Shown here in pieces: positions 23,545 through 31,988 of a stretch of 64,000 nucleotides of DNA. Each line of letters begins with the position of its first letter. Position 1 is the stretch's first letter. The stretch comes from Anaerolineae bacterium (GTDB taxonomy: Bacteria > Chloroflexota > Anaerolineae > Aggregatilineales > Phototrophicaceae): the NCBI GenBank assembly GCA_017303635.1, contig JAFLCG010000020.1:1-64000 (forward strand). The letters are read 5' to 3'. Made by a program: the position numbers and the translations under genes. A model generated the notes under the pieces. The model was not told the DNA's origin, did no database searches, and was given only the letters and a program-made list of their open reading frames with translations.

Positions 23545-26223
23545 ATGTGCTTTTCCAGGCAGGGGGTATTCTCCAATACCCCCCTCCGCGTTGGTCTGAT
23601 CCTCGGCGGTAGCCTTGCCATGTTGCTTCTGCTCATTTGGGCGGGTAATCTGTTCGCCACGCTACGCCTGCGTTTGCAGGATGTCTACTTCATCCCGGCA
23701 CCCGTCTCCGGGCAGGTGACGATTGTCGCCCTGGATGATGCCAGCATGGAAGCCTATGGGCGCACCCCGGCAGAGTGGTCGCGCACTGTATTCGCTGACC
23801 TGTTGCAGGCGTTGGGGGCGGCGGGTGCACGGGTCATCGCCTTCGATGTACTGTTCGCCGAAGCCACGCCGGATGACGCCGACTTGCTGGCGGCGCTCGA
23901 AGCCGTCCGGTCAGCCGAAGCCCGCACCCGCATCATCATGCCCCTCGTTGGCTTGGAGCGGGCCAATGCCGAGACCGGGCAGATCGGCTTTGCCACCGCC
24001 CTGCAACCGCTGGCGGCTATCCGCGACCGGACGGATTACCTGGGCGTCGCCAATACCGCCCCGGATGTTGATGGCGTTGTCCGGCGGCACCCGTCGTTGA
24101 TCGTGGTCGAGGACCAAACCTATCCCGTCTTCAGCCTGGCGGCTTATCTGGCCTACCTCCGTATTCCGTCGGCGGCGCTCCCGCAGGTGGTGACGACGCA
24201 GGAGGGCGCGGTCAGCATTGCCGGGCAGCACACGTTCTCGGTGGATTCGCTGGGCTTCTGGCGTTCCAATTTCTTCGGGGCGGCTTCTACTGATGGGGGC
24301 GGCATCTTCCCGGTCGTCTCTGCGCGGGATGTGCTTGAAGGCCGGGCGGATGCTGCCGCTTTTGCCGACCGCATTGTGCTGGTCGGCCTGATGAACAGCG
24401 CCGGTGTGACCGACCAGTATCCCACCCCGCTGGCGCAGCGTATGGCGGGTGTGGAACTTCACGCCAATGCGATTGAGTCCCTGCTGCAATCAACCGCGAT
24501 CACCGAGCAAAGCCGCCCGTCCGAGGCCATCACCTTCGTCGCCCTCACCCTGCTGGCGAGCCTGATCTACGTGCGCCTGCGCTGGTACTGGATGCTGGCG
24601 GCTGGCCTCGTCTTCCTCCTCGGCTGGTACATCTTTGCCTTCCTCTGGTTTGGCAGCCGCCAGGAGATGTTGAGCCTGTTTTACCCCACGCTGGCGCTGG
24701 GCTTACCGGCACTGGCGGCACTGGGCATTCAGATCACGACCGAGTTTAATCAGCGCCGCCGGGCAGAATTTTTGCTGGAAAGCGTGGTCGAAGTCTCCAA
24801 AAAACGGCTGGAGCTTTCGGCGGTGCTGGCGCATCTGGCGGCGGATGTGCGCCGCATACTGGAAGCGGAGCAGGTGACGGTCTGGCTGCACGATGCCGAT
24901 GAAACGCCGCCCCTCCAGGCGGTTTACACCTTGCCCTTCCAGGCCATGACCACGCCGGATAGCGGCCTCCCACTGGCGGAAACTGCCTACCACACGGGGC
25001 AGCAGGCGCAGGCCGGGCAAGCCTTAGCCTTGCCCTTCATCTGGCAGGGGCAAGTGTTGGCTGTCCTCAGCGCCCGCCTGAACGCCCGCCAGCGCATCCG
25101 CCCGGCTTCGCTCAAGCTGCTCCAAACCCTGGCAGAGCGCATCGCGCCCGGCCTGGAGAACGCCACCCTGCACGCCCAGACCCACCGCCAGAAGATGCTG
25201 GTGGAGGCGGTGCTTGCGGGTTCCCCGGCGGGCATCATCATTCTGGATGACCACCTGCGGGTGAAGCAGGGAAACTTCTCCACTGATAAAGCCATGATTT
25301 TGGCGAGCGCCGCCTATGTCGGTCAGCCCCTCGCCGCCCTGCTGACCGACTCCGGCACACCGGACGCCTTTCAAAGCAAGTTGCTGGCGGCGCTCACGGG
25401 CGGTAAGGGCTTCCGGGAAGAACTCAAACATCACGGGAAAACCTATATGGTGGATGCCGCCCTGCTGCGGAAAAGCGGCGAATGGGTGCTGATGTTCACC
25501 GATATATCCAGCGTGGCAGAACTCAGCGAACTCAAAACGCGCATGATCCGTATGGCCTCCCATGATTTGAAGAATCCGCTCTCCGGCGTGCTGGGCTATA
25601 GCAGCCTCATCCTCATGGATGAGGTCAGCACCGGCCTGAGCGCCCAGCACCGGGAATTCATCGAGCATATCCAGCACGCCGGGGAAGCCATGCTGCAAAT
25701 CATCAATGACATCCTCAACCTGGAACAAATGCGGAGCCGCCAGCTCCAGCAGGAGCCGGTGCAACTCGGCAACCTGCTGGAAGAGGTGATCGGGCATCAC
25801 CTGCTGGATATGAAGACGAAGGGGCAAACCTTCAACGACCAGCGCCCGCCAGAGTTGCCTACCATCCTGGGGGATAAGCGCCAACTGGCGCAGGCCTTCA
25901 CCAATCTGGTCGGCAATGCCGTCAAGTATACCCCTGAAGGTGGGCAGATCACCCTCAGGTCAGTTCAGCAGGATGGCATCATTCGCTTTGAGGTGCAGGA
26001 TACCGGCTACGGCATCGCCAAAGCCGCCCAGGAAAAGCTGTTTCAGGAATTCTACCGCGTCCGTTCGGAAGCCACTGCCCATATCAGCGGCACAGGATTG
26101 GGCCTGAGTCTGGTAAAATCCATCATCGAGGCTCACCAGGGTAAAATCTGGGTGGAAAGTGCCGAAGGCGTCGGGAGTACCTTCTTCGTTGAATTACCAA
26201 TCCCAACCCAACCGAAAACATGA
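23545..26223 (+). CDS. CHASE2-GAF-PAS sensor histidine kinase
   Basis: An 892-residue membrane sensor kinase. Order: TM1 (about 14-36), extracytoplasmic CHASE2 domain (about 40-315; VTIVALDDASMEAYGR, ARVIAFDVLFAE, DVDGVVRRHP), three TM segments (about 325-395), GAF domain (about 425-545), PAS-like domain (about 555-650), HisKA with phospho-acceptor His673 in MASHDLKNPLSG, and HATPase with N box NLVGNAVKY and G boxes DTGYGIA and GTGLGL. I chose the ATG at 23545 (AGG 7 nt upstream) over a TTG two codons earlier. It lies between two FecR/SH3 genes; no cognate response regulator follows directly, so partners may be the REC proteins downstream. Confidence 0.93.
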   Translation: MCFSRQGVFSNTPLRVGLILGGSLAMLLLLIWAGNLFATLRLRLQDVYFIPAPVSGQVTIVALDDASMEAYGRTPAEWSRTVFADLLQALGAAGARVIAFDVLFAEATPDDADLLAALEAVRSAEARTRIIMPLVGLERANAETGQIGFATALQPLAAIRDRTDYLGVANTAPDVDGVVRRHPSLIVVEDQTYPVFSLAAYLAYLRIPSAALPQVVTTQEGAVSIAGQHTFSVDSLGFWRSNFFGAASTDGGGIFPVVSARDVLEGRADAAAFADRIVLVGLMNSAGVTDQYPTPLAQRMAGVELHANAIESLLQSTAITEQSRPSEAITFVALTLLASLIYVRLRWYWMLAAGLVFLLGWYIFAFLWFGSRQEMLSLFYPTLALGLPALAALGIQITTEFNQRRRAEFLLESVVEVSKKRLELSAVLAHLAADVRRILEAEQVTVWLHDADETPPLQAVYTLPFQAMTTPDSGLPLAETAYHTGQQAQAGQALALPFIWQGQVLAVLSARLNARQRIRPASLKLLQTLAERIAPGLENATLHAQTHRQKMLVEAVLAGSPAGIIILDDHLRVKQGNFSTDKAMILASAAYVGQPLAALLTDSGTPDAFQSKLLAALTGGKGFREELKHHGKTYMVDAALLRKSGEWVLMFTDISSVAELSELKTRMIRMASHDLKNPLSGVLGYSSLILMDEVSTGLSAQHREFIEHIQHAGEAMLQIINDILNLEQMRSRQLQQEPVQLGNLLEEVIGHHLLDMKTKGQTFNDQRPPELPTILGDKRQLAQAFTNLVGNAVKYTPEGGQITLRSVQQDGIIRFEVQDTGYGIAKAAQEKLFQEFYRVRSEATAHISGTGLGLSLVKSIIEAHQGKIWVESAEGVGSTFFVELPIPTQPKT

Positions 26224-27163
26224 ACGCCTGAGCGCCCGCTGGCGCAAATCGGCGCTGTGGTTGTGCGCCCTGCTGCTGATGCTGCTCCCGTTCCCAACCG
26301 GGGCGCAGGATAAGGCAGCCGTGCTGACCGTCCTCTACCCCGGCGTCGAAGTCCGGCGGGCGAATACCGCTGACTGGCTGCTGGTGGTGCAGGGGGCCAT
26401 CATGCCCTTCGGCGTGGGCGATACCGTGCGGACTGATGAGCGCGGGCGCGCTTTGCTGACCTTTGCCGTTGATGCCGAAGCCCTGCTGCTGCCGCAAACC
26501 GCCTTCACCCTCACCGAGTACGACTCTGCCGGGGTGATCGCAGAGCAGGTCGGGCGCGGGGTTTACCGCCGGGCGGTTTCGGCCCCGGCTGCATTTGAAG
26601 TCATCACTGCCAGAGCCGCCGTATCGCTGGAGTCCGGTCACTTCGCGCTGGAGGCGGATGCCGAAGCGACGCGCCTCATCACCGCCGAGGGCCAGGCCAC
26701 CGCCCGGCTTGCAGCGGAGGCAATAGCCGTACCCGCCGGGTACGGGCTGCGCCTTCAGTCTGTGCCGAGCGACCGCATCCCGCTGGAGCAACCCGCCAGT
26801 TTCGCCCGTTTGGATGGCGTTCTGGATGGCTGCCCCGGCCTGGTACAGGCGGACGGCGTGGATTACCTGAACGTCCGCGTCGGCCCCGGTAACGGCTATG
26901 ATTTCGTCGGGCAGATTGATAACGGAACCCCGGTCGCCTTGCTGGGCATCGCCCCCGGTGCTGACCGCTACCGCTTTCAGTTTTTGAGCGGCTTTGCCTG
27001 GGTGCTATCCTCCGGCATCGAAACCGCCTGCACCGATTTGCCCATCCTGCCCTATACCACGCTGGAAGCGGTGATCGGGGTTTTACAACCGACTGAAATA
27101 GAGCTAGACTTGCTCTTTCCCTTTTTTGGCACGCCTGAAGACGATACCTGGTTTTTTCGGTAG
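26159..27163 (+). CDS. Secreted FecR-domain protein with SH3-like domain (second of two)
   Basis: A 334-residue paralogue of the first FecR/SH3 protein: signal-anchor near residues 32-50 (LWLCALLLMLLPFPTGAQ), FecR-type domain (about 52-190; LYPGVEVRRANTADW, GVGDTVRTDERGRALLTF), the shared LDGVLDGC motif, and an SH3-like segment (YLNVRVGPGNGYDFVGQI, FLSGFAWVLS). The frame opens at a GTG inside the 3' end of the kinase gene, a 65-bp overlap. A TTG ten codons later is an alternative start. The tight coupling with the CHASE2 kinase suggests a single signalling unit. Its C-terminus ends in FFGTPEDDTWFFR, unlike the first copy. Confidence 0.78.
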   Translation: MPKASGVPSSLNYQSQPNRKHERLSARWRKSALWLCALLLMLLPFPTGAQDKAAVLTVLYPGVEVRRANTADWLLVVQGAIMPFGVGDTVRTDERGRALLTFAVDAEALLLPQTAFTLTEYDSAGVIAEQVGRGVYRRAVSAPAAFEVITARAAVSLESGHFALEADAEATRLITAEGQATARLAAEAIAVPAGYGLRLQSVPSDRIPLEQPASFARLDGVLDGCPGLVQADGVDYLNVRVGPGNGYDFVGQIDNGTPVALLGIAPGADRYRFQFLSGFAWVLSSGIETACTDLPILPYTTLEAVIGVLQPTEIELDLLFPFFGTPEDDTWFFR

Positions 27164-27171
27164 GTCATACC

Positions 27172-29418
27172 ATGATGCTCAATCCTGCTGTAATCCGGGT
27201 CTTGTTCGTTGATGACACGCTGACGGACTGGAACCTGGTCAGATCGTTATTGCAAACCGTGCAGAACATCCAGTTCGTGCTGGATTGTGTCCCCAGTTAC
27301 CGGGAAGCAGTTGAAACCATGCAGCGAGGGCCGCATGATGTCTACCTGACCGATTACTATCTGGGCGAAAGCACGGGTTTGGACGTACTAAAGGCTGCCC
27401 AGCAATGGCACCCCGCCGCGCCAGTCATCGTCATCACCGGGGATAGTACGCTGGAGGTTGAAACCACCATCATGTCTGCCGGGGCAGCAGACTTCGTGGT
27501 CAAAACCGAAATGCGCGGCAATGTCCTGCGGCGGATTTTGCAGTACGCACTGGATCGCAAACGCACCTTGCAAACCCTTCTGGAAAGCGAAGCCCGTTTT
27601 CGCCGTCTGGCGGAGGCTGCTTTTGAAGGGATTGCCGTTAGCGAAAATGGAATCATCCTCGAAGTCAACTACAACCTTGCCAGCATGTTGGGCTATGAAC
27701 CGCATGAACTCATCGGCAAGGCGGCAGTTGATTTTGTTGTCGGCGAACACGGAGCAACCATTATCGACAATATACAGGGTGGGTACGAGCGCAGCTATGA
27801 AGTGCTGGCCCGCCGCAGAGATGGCTCAACCTTTCCCGCTGAGGTGCGCGGGCGCAAGGTCATCGAGGCAGAACGAACCCTTCGTATAACCGCCATCCGT
27901 GACCTCACTGAGCGAAAACAGACTGAGGAAGCACTGGCAGCAGAACGCAATCTGCTCCGTACTGTCATCGATAGCTTGCCGGATTATATCCTTATGAAAG
28001 ACGACCAGGGCCGCTACTTGCTCTCGAACATCGCCCATGCCCAGGGCGGCAATACCACCCCGGATGCCATGATCGGCAAAACTGCCTTCGATTTCTTTCC
28101 GGCTGACCTGGCCCGGCAGTTTGAAGCCGACGACCGCCAGGTGATGCAAACCGGTTTGCCACTTCTCAACCTTGAACGGGAAACCACCGATAACCAGGGA
28201 GTAACCCGCTGGGTGCTAACCACCAAAATTCCGTTGCCGGATTCTGAAGGCCGCATGACCCGGCTGCTGGGCATCAGCCGGGATATTACCGAGCGGCGCA
28301 AGGCAGAAGCTACCCTCAAACATTATCAGCAATTCATCCAGAACATTATGGATGTCATCCCGGATATGGTCTATGTCTTTGATGTGAACCTGCGCCGTAA
28401 CGTCTATATCAACCGGGAGATCGCACGTACCCTCGGTTATTCCCCGCAGCAAATCGAGTCGATGGGCAATACAGTGCTGGAGACCCTCATCCACCCGGAT
28501 GATATGGAAGTGGTTGGTGCCCATTTAAGTCGTTTGACCGAGCTACAGGACGGCGATGTTCAGGAAATAGAGTACCGTATGAAGCGGGCAGATGGCGAAT
28601 GGTGCCTGCTCAACAGCCGTGAAACTCCCTTTATGCGGGATGAGAATCAATCTGTCCGGCAGATACTCGGCTTCGCGCGGGATGTCACAGTGGTGCGCCA
28701 AGTTGAAAAACAGGCACTGCAATTCACGCTGGAACAGGAACGCACCAAAATCCTGAGTCAGTTCGTTCTGGATGCCTCCCATGAATTCCGCACGCCCCTG
28801 ACCACGATTGATACCAGCCTCTACCTGCTCGGCAAAACCGCCACCTCTGATCAGCAGCGTCAGCGCATCGATACCATCAGCGAACAGAGCAAACGCATTC
28901 TGCAACTGGTGGATGACCTGCTGACGATGGTGCGGCTGGACGCCGCCTCCCAACTGGCCCTGGAGCCGACTGACCTGTGTCAGGTCTTGAATCAAACTAT
29001 TGCCAATATGCAGCGGGCAGCCGAAGCGAAAGGCGTGACCATCACCCCGCCCGGCTGCACCGCCAACATGACCGTCCTGGCGGAACACGATCAGTTAAGC
29101 CGCGCCCTAGCGGAAATTCTGGTTAATGCCCTGCGCTTTTCCCCGCCCGGCAGCCCGGTCGAAATCAGCCTGGTCGAGAGTGATGGCATCCTGCACCTTC
29201 AAATCCGCGATAGTGGTCCCGGCATCAGCGGGGCGGCGCTGCCGCGCATCTTTGACCGCTTCTTTCGGGAAGATACCGCCCATTCCACCGCTGGCTTCGG
29301 GCTGGGCTTGCCGATTGCCCGACGCATTATCGAACTACATAGTGGGCAGATCATGCTGCAAAGCCAGCCCGGCACCGGTACGACAGTTACTGTGAACTTG
29401 CCGCATCTGGCGAACTGA
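27172..29418 (+). CDS. REC-PAS-PAS-PAS hybrid histidine kinase
   Basis: A 748-residue cytoplasmic kinase with no membrane segment. An N-terminal receiver domain (about 8-125; acidic pair D14/D15, acceptor D61 in YLTDYYLG, K in VVKTE) is followed by three PAS domains (about 140-255, 260-385, 390-520; GYEPHELIGK, LGYSPQQIE). HisKA has His537 in LDASHEFRTPL, and HATPase has ILVNALRFSP, DSGPGIS and GFGLGLPIARR. It starts 9 bp after the second FecR/SH3 gene with AGGT 6 nt upstream. The REC-first layout suggests that it is phosphorylated by another kinase, plausibly the CHASE2 kinase upstream, making a phosphorelay. Confidence 0.92.
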   Translation: MMLNPAVIRVLFVDDTLTDWNLVRSLLQTVQNIQFVLDCVPSYREAVETMQRGPHDVYLTDYYLGESTGLDVLKAAQQWHPAAPVIVITGDSTLEVETTIMSAGAADFVVKTEMRGNVLRRILQYALDRKRTLQTLLESEARFRRLAEAAFEGIAVSENGIILEVNYNLASMLGYEPHELIGKAAVDFVVGEHGATIIDNIQGGYERSYEVLARRRDGSTFPAEVRGRKVIEAERTLRITAIRDLTERKQTEEALAAERNLLRTVIDSLPDYILMKDDQGRYLLSNIAHAQGGNTTPDAMIGKTAFDFFPADLARQFEADDRQVMQTGLPLLNLERETTDNQGVTRWVLTTKIPLPDSEGRMTRLLGISRDITERRKAEATLKHYQQFIQNIMDVIPDMVYVFDVNLRRNVYINREIARTLGYSPQQIESMGNTVLETLIHPDDMEVVGAHLSRLTELQDGDVQEIEYRMKRADGEWCLLNSRETPFMRDENQSVRQILGFARDVTVVRQVEKQALQFTLEQERTKILSQFVLDASHEFRTPLTTIDTSLYLLGKTATSDQQRQRIDTISEQSKRILQLVDDLLTMVRLDAASQLALEPTDLCQVLNQTIANMQRAAEAKGVTITPPGCTANMTVLAEHDQLSRALAEILVNALRFSPPGSPVEISLVESDGILHLQIRDSGPGISGAALPRIFDRFFREDTAHSTAGFGLGLPIARRIIELHSGQIMLQSQPGTGTTVTVNLPHLAN

Positions 29419-29448
29419 GATCACACGGCTAACGACTTCACACTTACG

Positions 29449-30090
29449 CTATTTCACTAACTTAAATTGGATTGCCATCGCTACGGCTTCTGTGCGTGTG
29501 CTGACGTTGAGCTTCGACAAAATTGCGCTGACGTGAAATTTCACCGTCGACCGACTAACAAACAGCATATCCGCAATCTCTGGATTCTTTAACCCCTCCA
29601 CCAGTAATTTGAGGATCTCCAGCTCCCGATTGCTTAAGTTGAAGTCACTTGGTTTTGGTCGAACTGTCACCGCAATCAGGGATCGTGCAGCTTCCGGGCT
29701 TAAGGTTGCGTTGCCGGTAGCGGCGGCCCGGATGCTGTTCGCTAATTCATCAATGGAAGCTGTTTTCATCATGTAACCAATTGCACCTGCCTGTAAGGCT
29801 TGTTGGACAAGACCTTCATCGTTATAACTGGTGAGTACAACGACCTGAGTTGAGGGAGAGTCATGTCGGATAACCTTTGTAGCAGCTATTCCATCCGTAT
29901 CGTGCATCAGCAAATCCATCAGCACAATGTCCGGGTGTAGGCGCTGGCACAACTCGATTGCCTGCTGACCGTTTTTGGCTTCACCAACCAGCAGAAACTC
30001 GGAATATGCGGCGATAAAGGTTGAAAGCCCTTTTCGTACAACATCGTGGTCGTCTACAACCACGATGCGAATAGGTGAATTTGTTTGCAT
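29449..30090 (-). CDS. NarL/FixJ-type response regulator (LuxR HTH)
   Basis: A 213-residue regulator: receiver domain with acidic pair D13/D14 and acceptor D59 (IVLMDLLMHD), then a LuxR-type helix-turn-helix (LSNRELEILKLLVEGLKN, SRSTVKFHVSAILSKLNV). I chose the ATG at 30090 (AGG 7 nt upstream); a longer frame overlaps the kinase gene. It lies 19 bp after the NarX-type kinase on the same strand and is its likely partner. Its GC content is lower than that of the convergent kinase genes, which suggests a separate origin. Confidence 0.92.
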   Translation of the reverse strand: MQTNSPIRIVVVDDHDVVRKGLSTFIAAYSEFLLVGEAKNGQQAIELCQRLHPDIVLMDLLMHDTDGIAATKVIRHDSPSTQVVVLTSYNDEGLVQQALQAGAIGYMMKTASIDELANSIRAAATGNATLSPEAARSLIAVTVRPKPSDFNLSNRELEILKLLVEGLKNPEIADMLFVSRSTVKFHVSAILSKLNVSTRTEAVAMAIQFKLVK

Positions 30091-30109
30091 GTCCACGCCT
30101 GAATTTGTG

Positions 30110-31660
30110 TTATTGGTTAAACTTGGCATGTGCGTCCCAATCGAATGAAATCCGGGTTCCAACACCAATCTGACTTACTATGTCAAGGCTTCCTCCAATT
30201 ACCTTAACTCTTTCCCTCATCATTCTAAGGCCGAAGTGGTCTAGCGGAACATGGTTTTGGTCAAATCCGCAACCATCGTCCTCAATAACCAGCCCTATGC
30301 GCTCGTGTTGAGGGTTGGTTAGCGTCAAGCGCACCTTGCTGGCGTTAGAGTGACGGGCAACATTGTTCAGCGATTCCTGCACAATGCGATAGGTGACTAA
30401 TTTAACATCATTCGATAGCTGGTCGCATCGCTCTAGTCTAGAGATAACACGCGTCTGACTACGCGATTCAAAAGCCTGAATCAACTGATGCAACAACTCG
30501 ATAATTTCGGTTTCCGCCAATGCCTGGGGCCGCATTTCGATAATCAATGAGCGCATATCAAATTGTGCTTGCCTTGTCAGGGAATATAAATCCTTCAACT
30601 GGGTTTCTGCTTGCTGAGGTAGATTATTCCATATACGGGGAAGTGTTTCAGCAATAACGGTTGCAGAAAACAGTGTTTGGCTTAGCGAGTCATGGAGGTC
30701 ACGTGCTAACCTTTGGCGCTCCTCAAAAACGGCCAGTTGCTGCGCTTGCTGTAGAGAGTCTAGATTTTGAATTGCAATACCTATTTGACTTGAAAATATC
30801 CTCAATAACTTTTCGCAAATTTCTAGGCTAAAGTGATTGGTCGCTTCAGAAAACAGGTTCAAGCAACCGACCAGGCGTGTACCCACATAGATCGGTGATC
30901 CTGCCCAAGAAGTCATGTTTGTTAAATTTAGTAAGGCTTCTAGGTCATTCAGGGGGCGTGTATCTGCAATAACCAATGGTTGTGAACCGTTTTCGAGATA
31001 CGTGAACCGTCGAACTTGTCGGGAGAAGATAACGCGGCTCTCAACCGGCACATTGTAGGATTCGCCATAGGTATGTAGAGTGCGAACCATTTCACCATCA
31101 ACAAGCATTACCACGGCGACCTCAAATTCAAAGAATTGCATCGCAGATTGAAGTATCAAGTCAAGAACAGTATGAAATTCAGCATCGCTACTCAGCGCAA
31201 TTGAAATATCGCGCAATGACTCAACAAGAATGCGTTGTTGACGTTCATTCTCCTCGCTTACTCGCAAAGACTCTGTGATGCGGCCTCGCTCGACTGCGTA
31301 TCGAATGGCTCTTTCCAAGGTTGCAGGGCGCAGTTCAGTTTTTTCCAGATAGTCTGCCGCACCAAGTGAAATAGCTTCAAGATCCAAATCATGGTTGCTT
31401 TGTCCAGTAATCAAAATGACTGGCGTAGTGCATTTGTTGTCCTGGGCCCACTCCAACAACTCAATACCCGAACGAGTTCCCAATTGATAGTCAACAAGAA
31501 GCGCATCATAGGTTCCACTAAGTATCTGTTTTTGTGCACTTTCAAAAGATAAGGCGGTTTGTACCACAAACTGATAGTGCGGCGCACTGAACAGCAGTTG
31601 CTCGATCAATGCCAACTGAGCAGGAGAATCGTCGACAACAAGCACTCGAAATTGAATCAT
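30110..31660 (-). CDS. REC-GAF NarX-type histidine kinase
   Basis: A 516-residue soluble kinase: N-terminal receiver (D10/D11, acceptor D57 in ALLVDYQLG), linker helix, GAF domain (about 175-310; VAVVMLVDGEMVRTLHTYG, SPIYVGTRLVGCLNLF), and HisKA_3 with His323 in RDLHDSLSQ. The HATPase region carries VQESLNNVARHSNAS, DDGCGF and HFGLRMMRERV. I chose the ATG at 31660, which has AGGG 5 nt upstream. It is co-transcribed with the LuxR-type regulator. The receiver at the N-terminus mirrors the plus-strand REC-PAS kinase, so the two systems may exchange phosphate. Ligand unknown. Confidence 0.92.
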   Translation of the reverse strand: MIQFRVLVVDDSPAQLALIEQLLFSAPHYQFVVQTALSFESAQKQILSGTYDALLVDYQLGTRSGIELLEWAQDNKCTTPVILITGQSNHDLDLEAISLGAADYLEKTELRPATLERAIRYAVERGRITESLRVSEENERQQRILVESLRDISIALSSDAEFHTVLDLILQSAMQFFEFEVAVVMLVDGEMVRTLHTYGESYNVPVESRVIFSRQVRRFTYLENGSQPLVIADTRPLNDLEALLNLTNMTSWAGSPIYVGTRLVGCLNLFSEATNHFSLEICEKLLRIFSSQIGIAIQNLDSLQQAQQLAVFEERQRLARDLHDSLSQTLFSATVIAETLPRIWNNLPQQAETQLKDLYSLTRQAQFDMRSLIIEMRPQALAETEIIELLHQLIQAFESRSQTRVISRLERCDQLSNDVKLVTYRIVQESLNNVARHSNASKVRLTLTNPQHERIGLVIEDDGCGFDQNHVPLDHFGLRMMRERVKVIGGSLDIVSQIGVGTRISFDWDAHAKFNQ

Positions 31661-31988
31661 GTTGACCCTGTAAATTGAAGTGTCATCTACAAAGTATGTA
31701 TTTGAGTCAATTCTAGCCCAATTCCTCAAGGGCGCTGCAACCAATATTTGGAATTATTGCTCCAAAATCCCCGCGTCATCCTCCTGTCTCTCAGCCTGTT
31801 CAATGACTTGTCTCTGTGTTGTCCTCCCTCAGCACCAAAGAGCGTGAAACCAGTGACTACTGTGTTGCAGTAGAGATTCAGACTCATTGTGGTGTATCGG
31901 CTCAGTGGAGAGAATGGAGATGTTTCTGGCGTTTTGTCTCCACTCTCTCCACTATCTCCAGAACAAATATGTGCCCCAAGCGCCGACA
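31661..31988. other. Intergenic with GGAGACAGTGGAGA-type repeats
   Basis: No supported gene. Near 31896-32010 the reverse strand repeats variants of GGAGA(C/T)AGTGGAGA, which also encode the GDSGDE end of the primase-helicase next door. Similar words occur near 6240-6370. This may be decayed duplicate 3' ends of that gene. Confidence 0.5.

Noticed and set aside
25024..25884. Reverse-strand 286-codon frame in the CHASE2 kinase gene
   Set aside because: Antisense shadow; the plus strand carries complete GAF, PAS, HisKA and HATPase domains.
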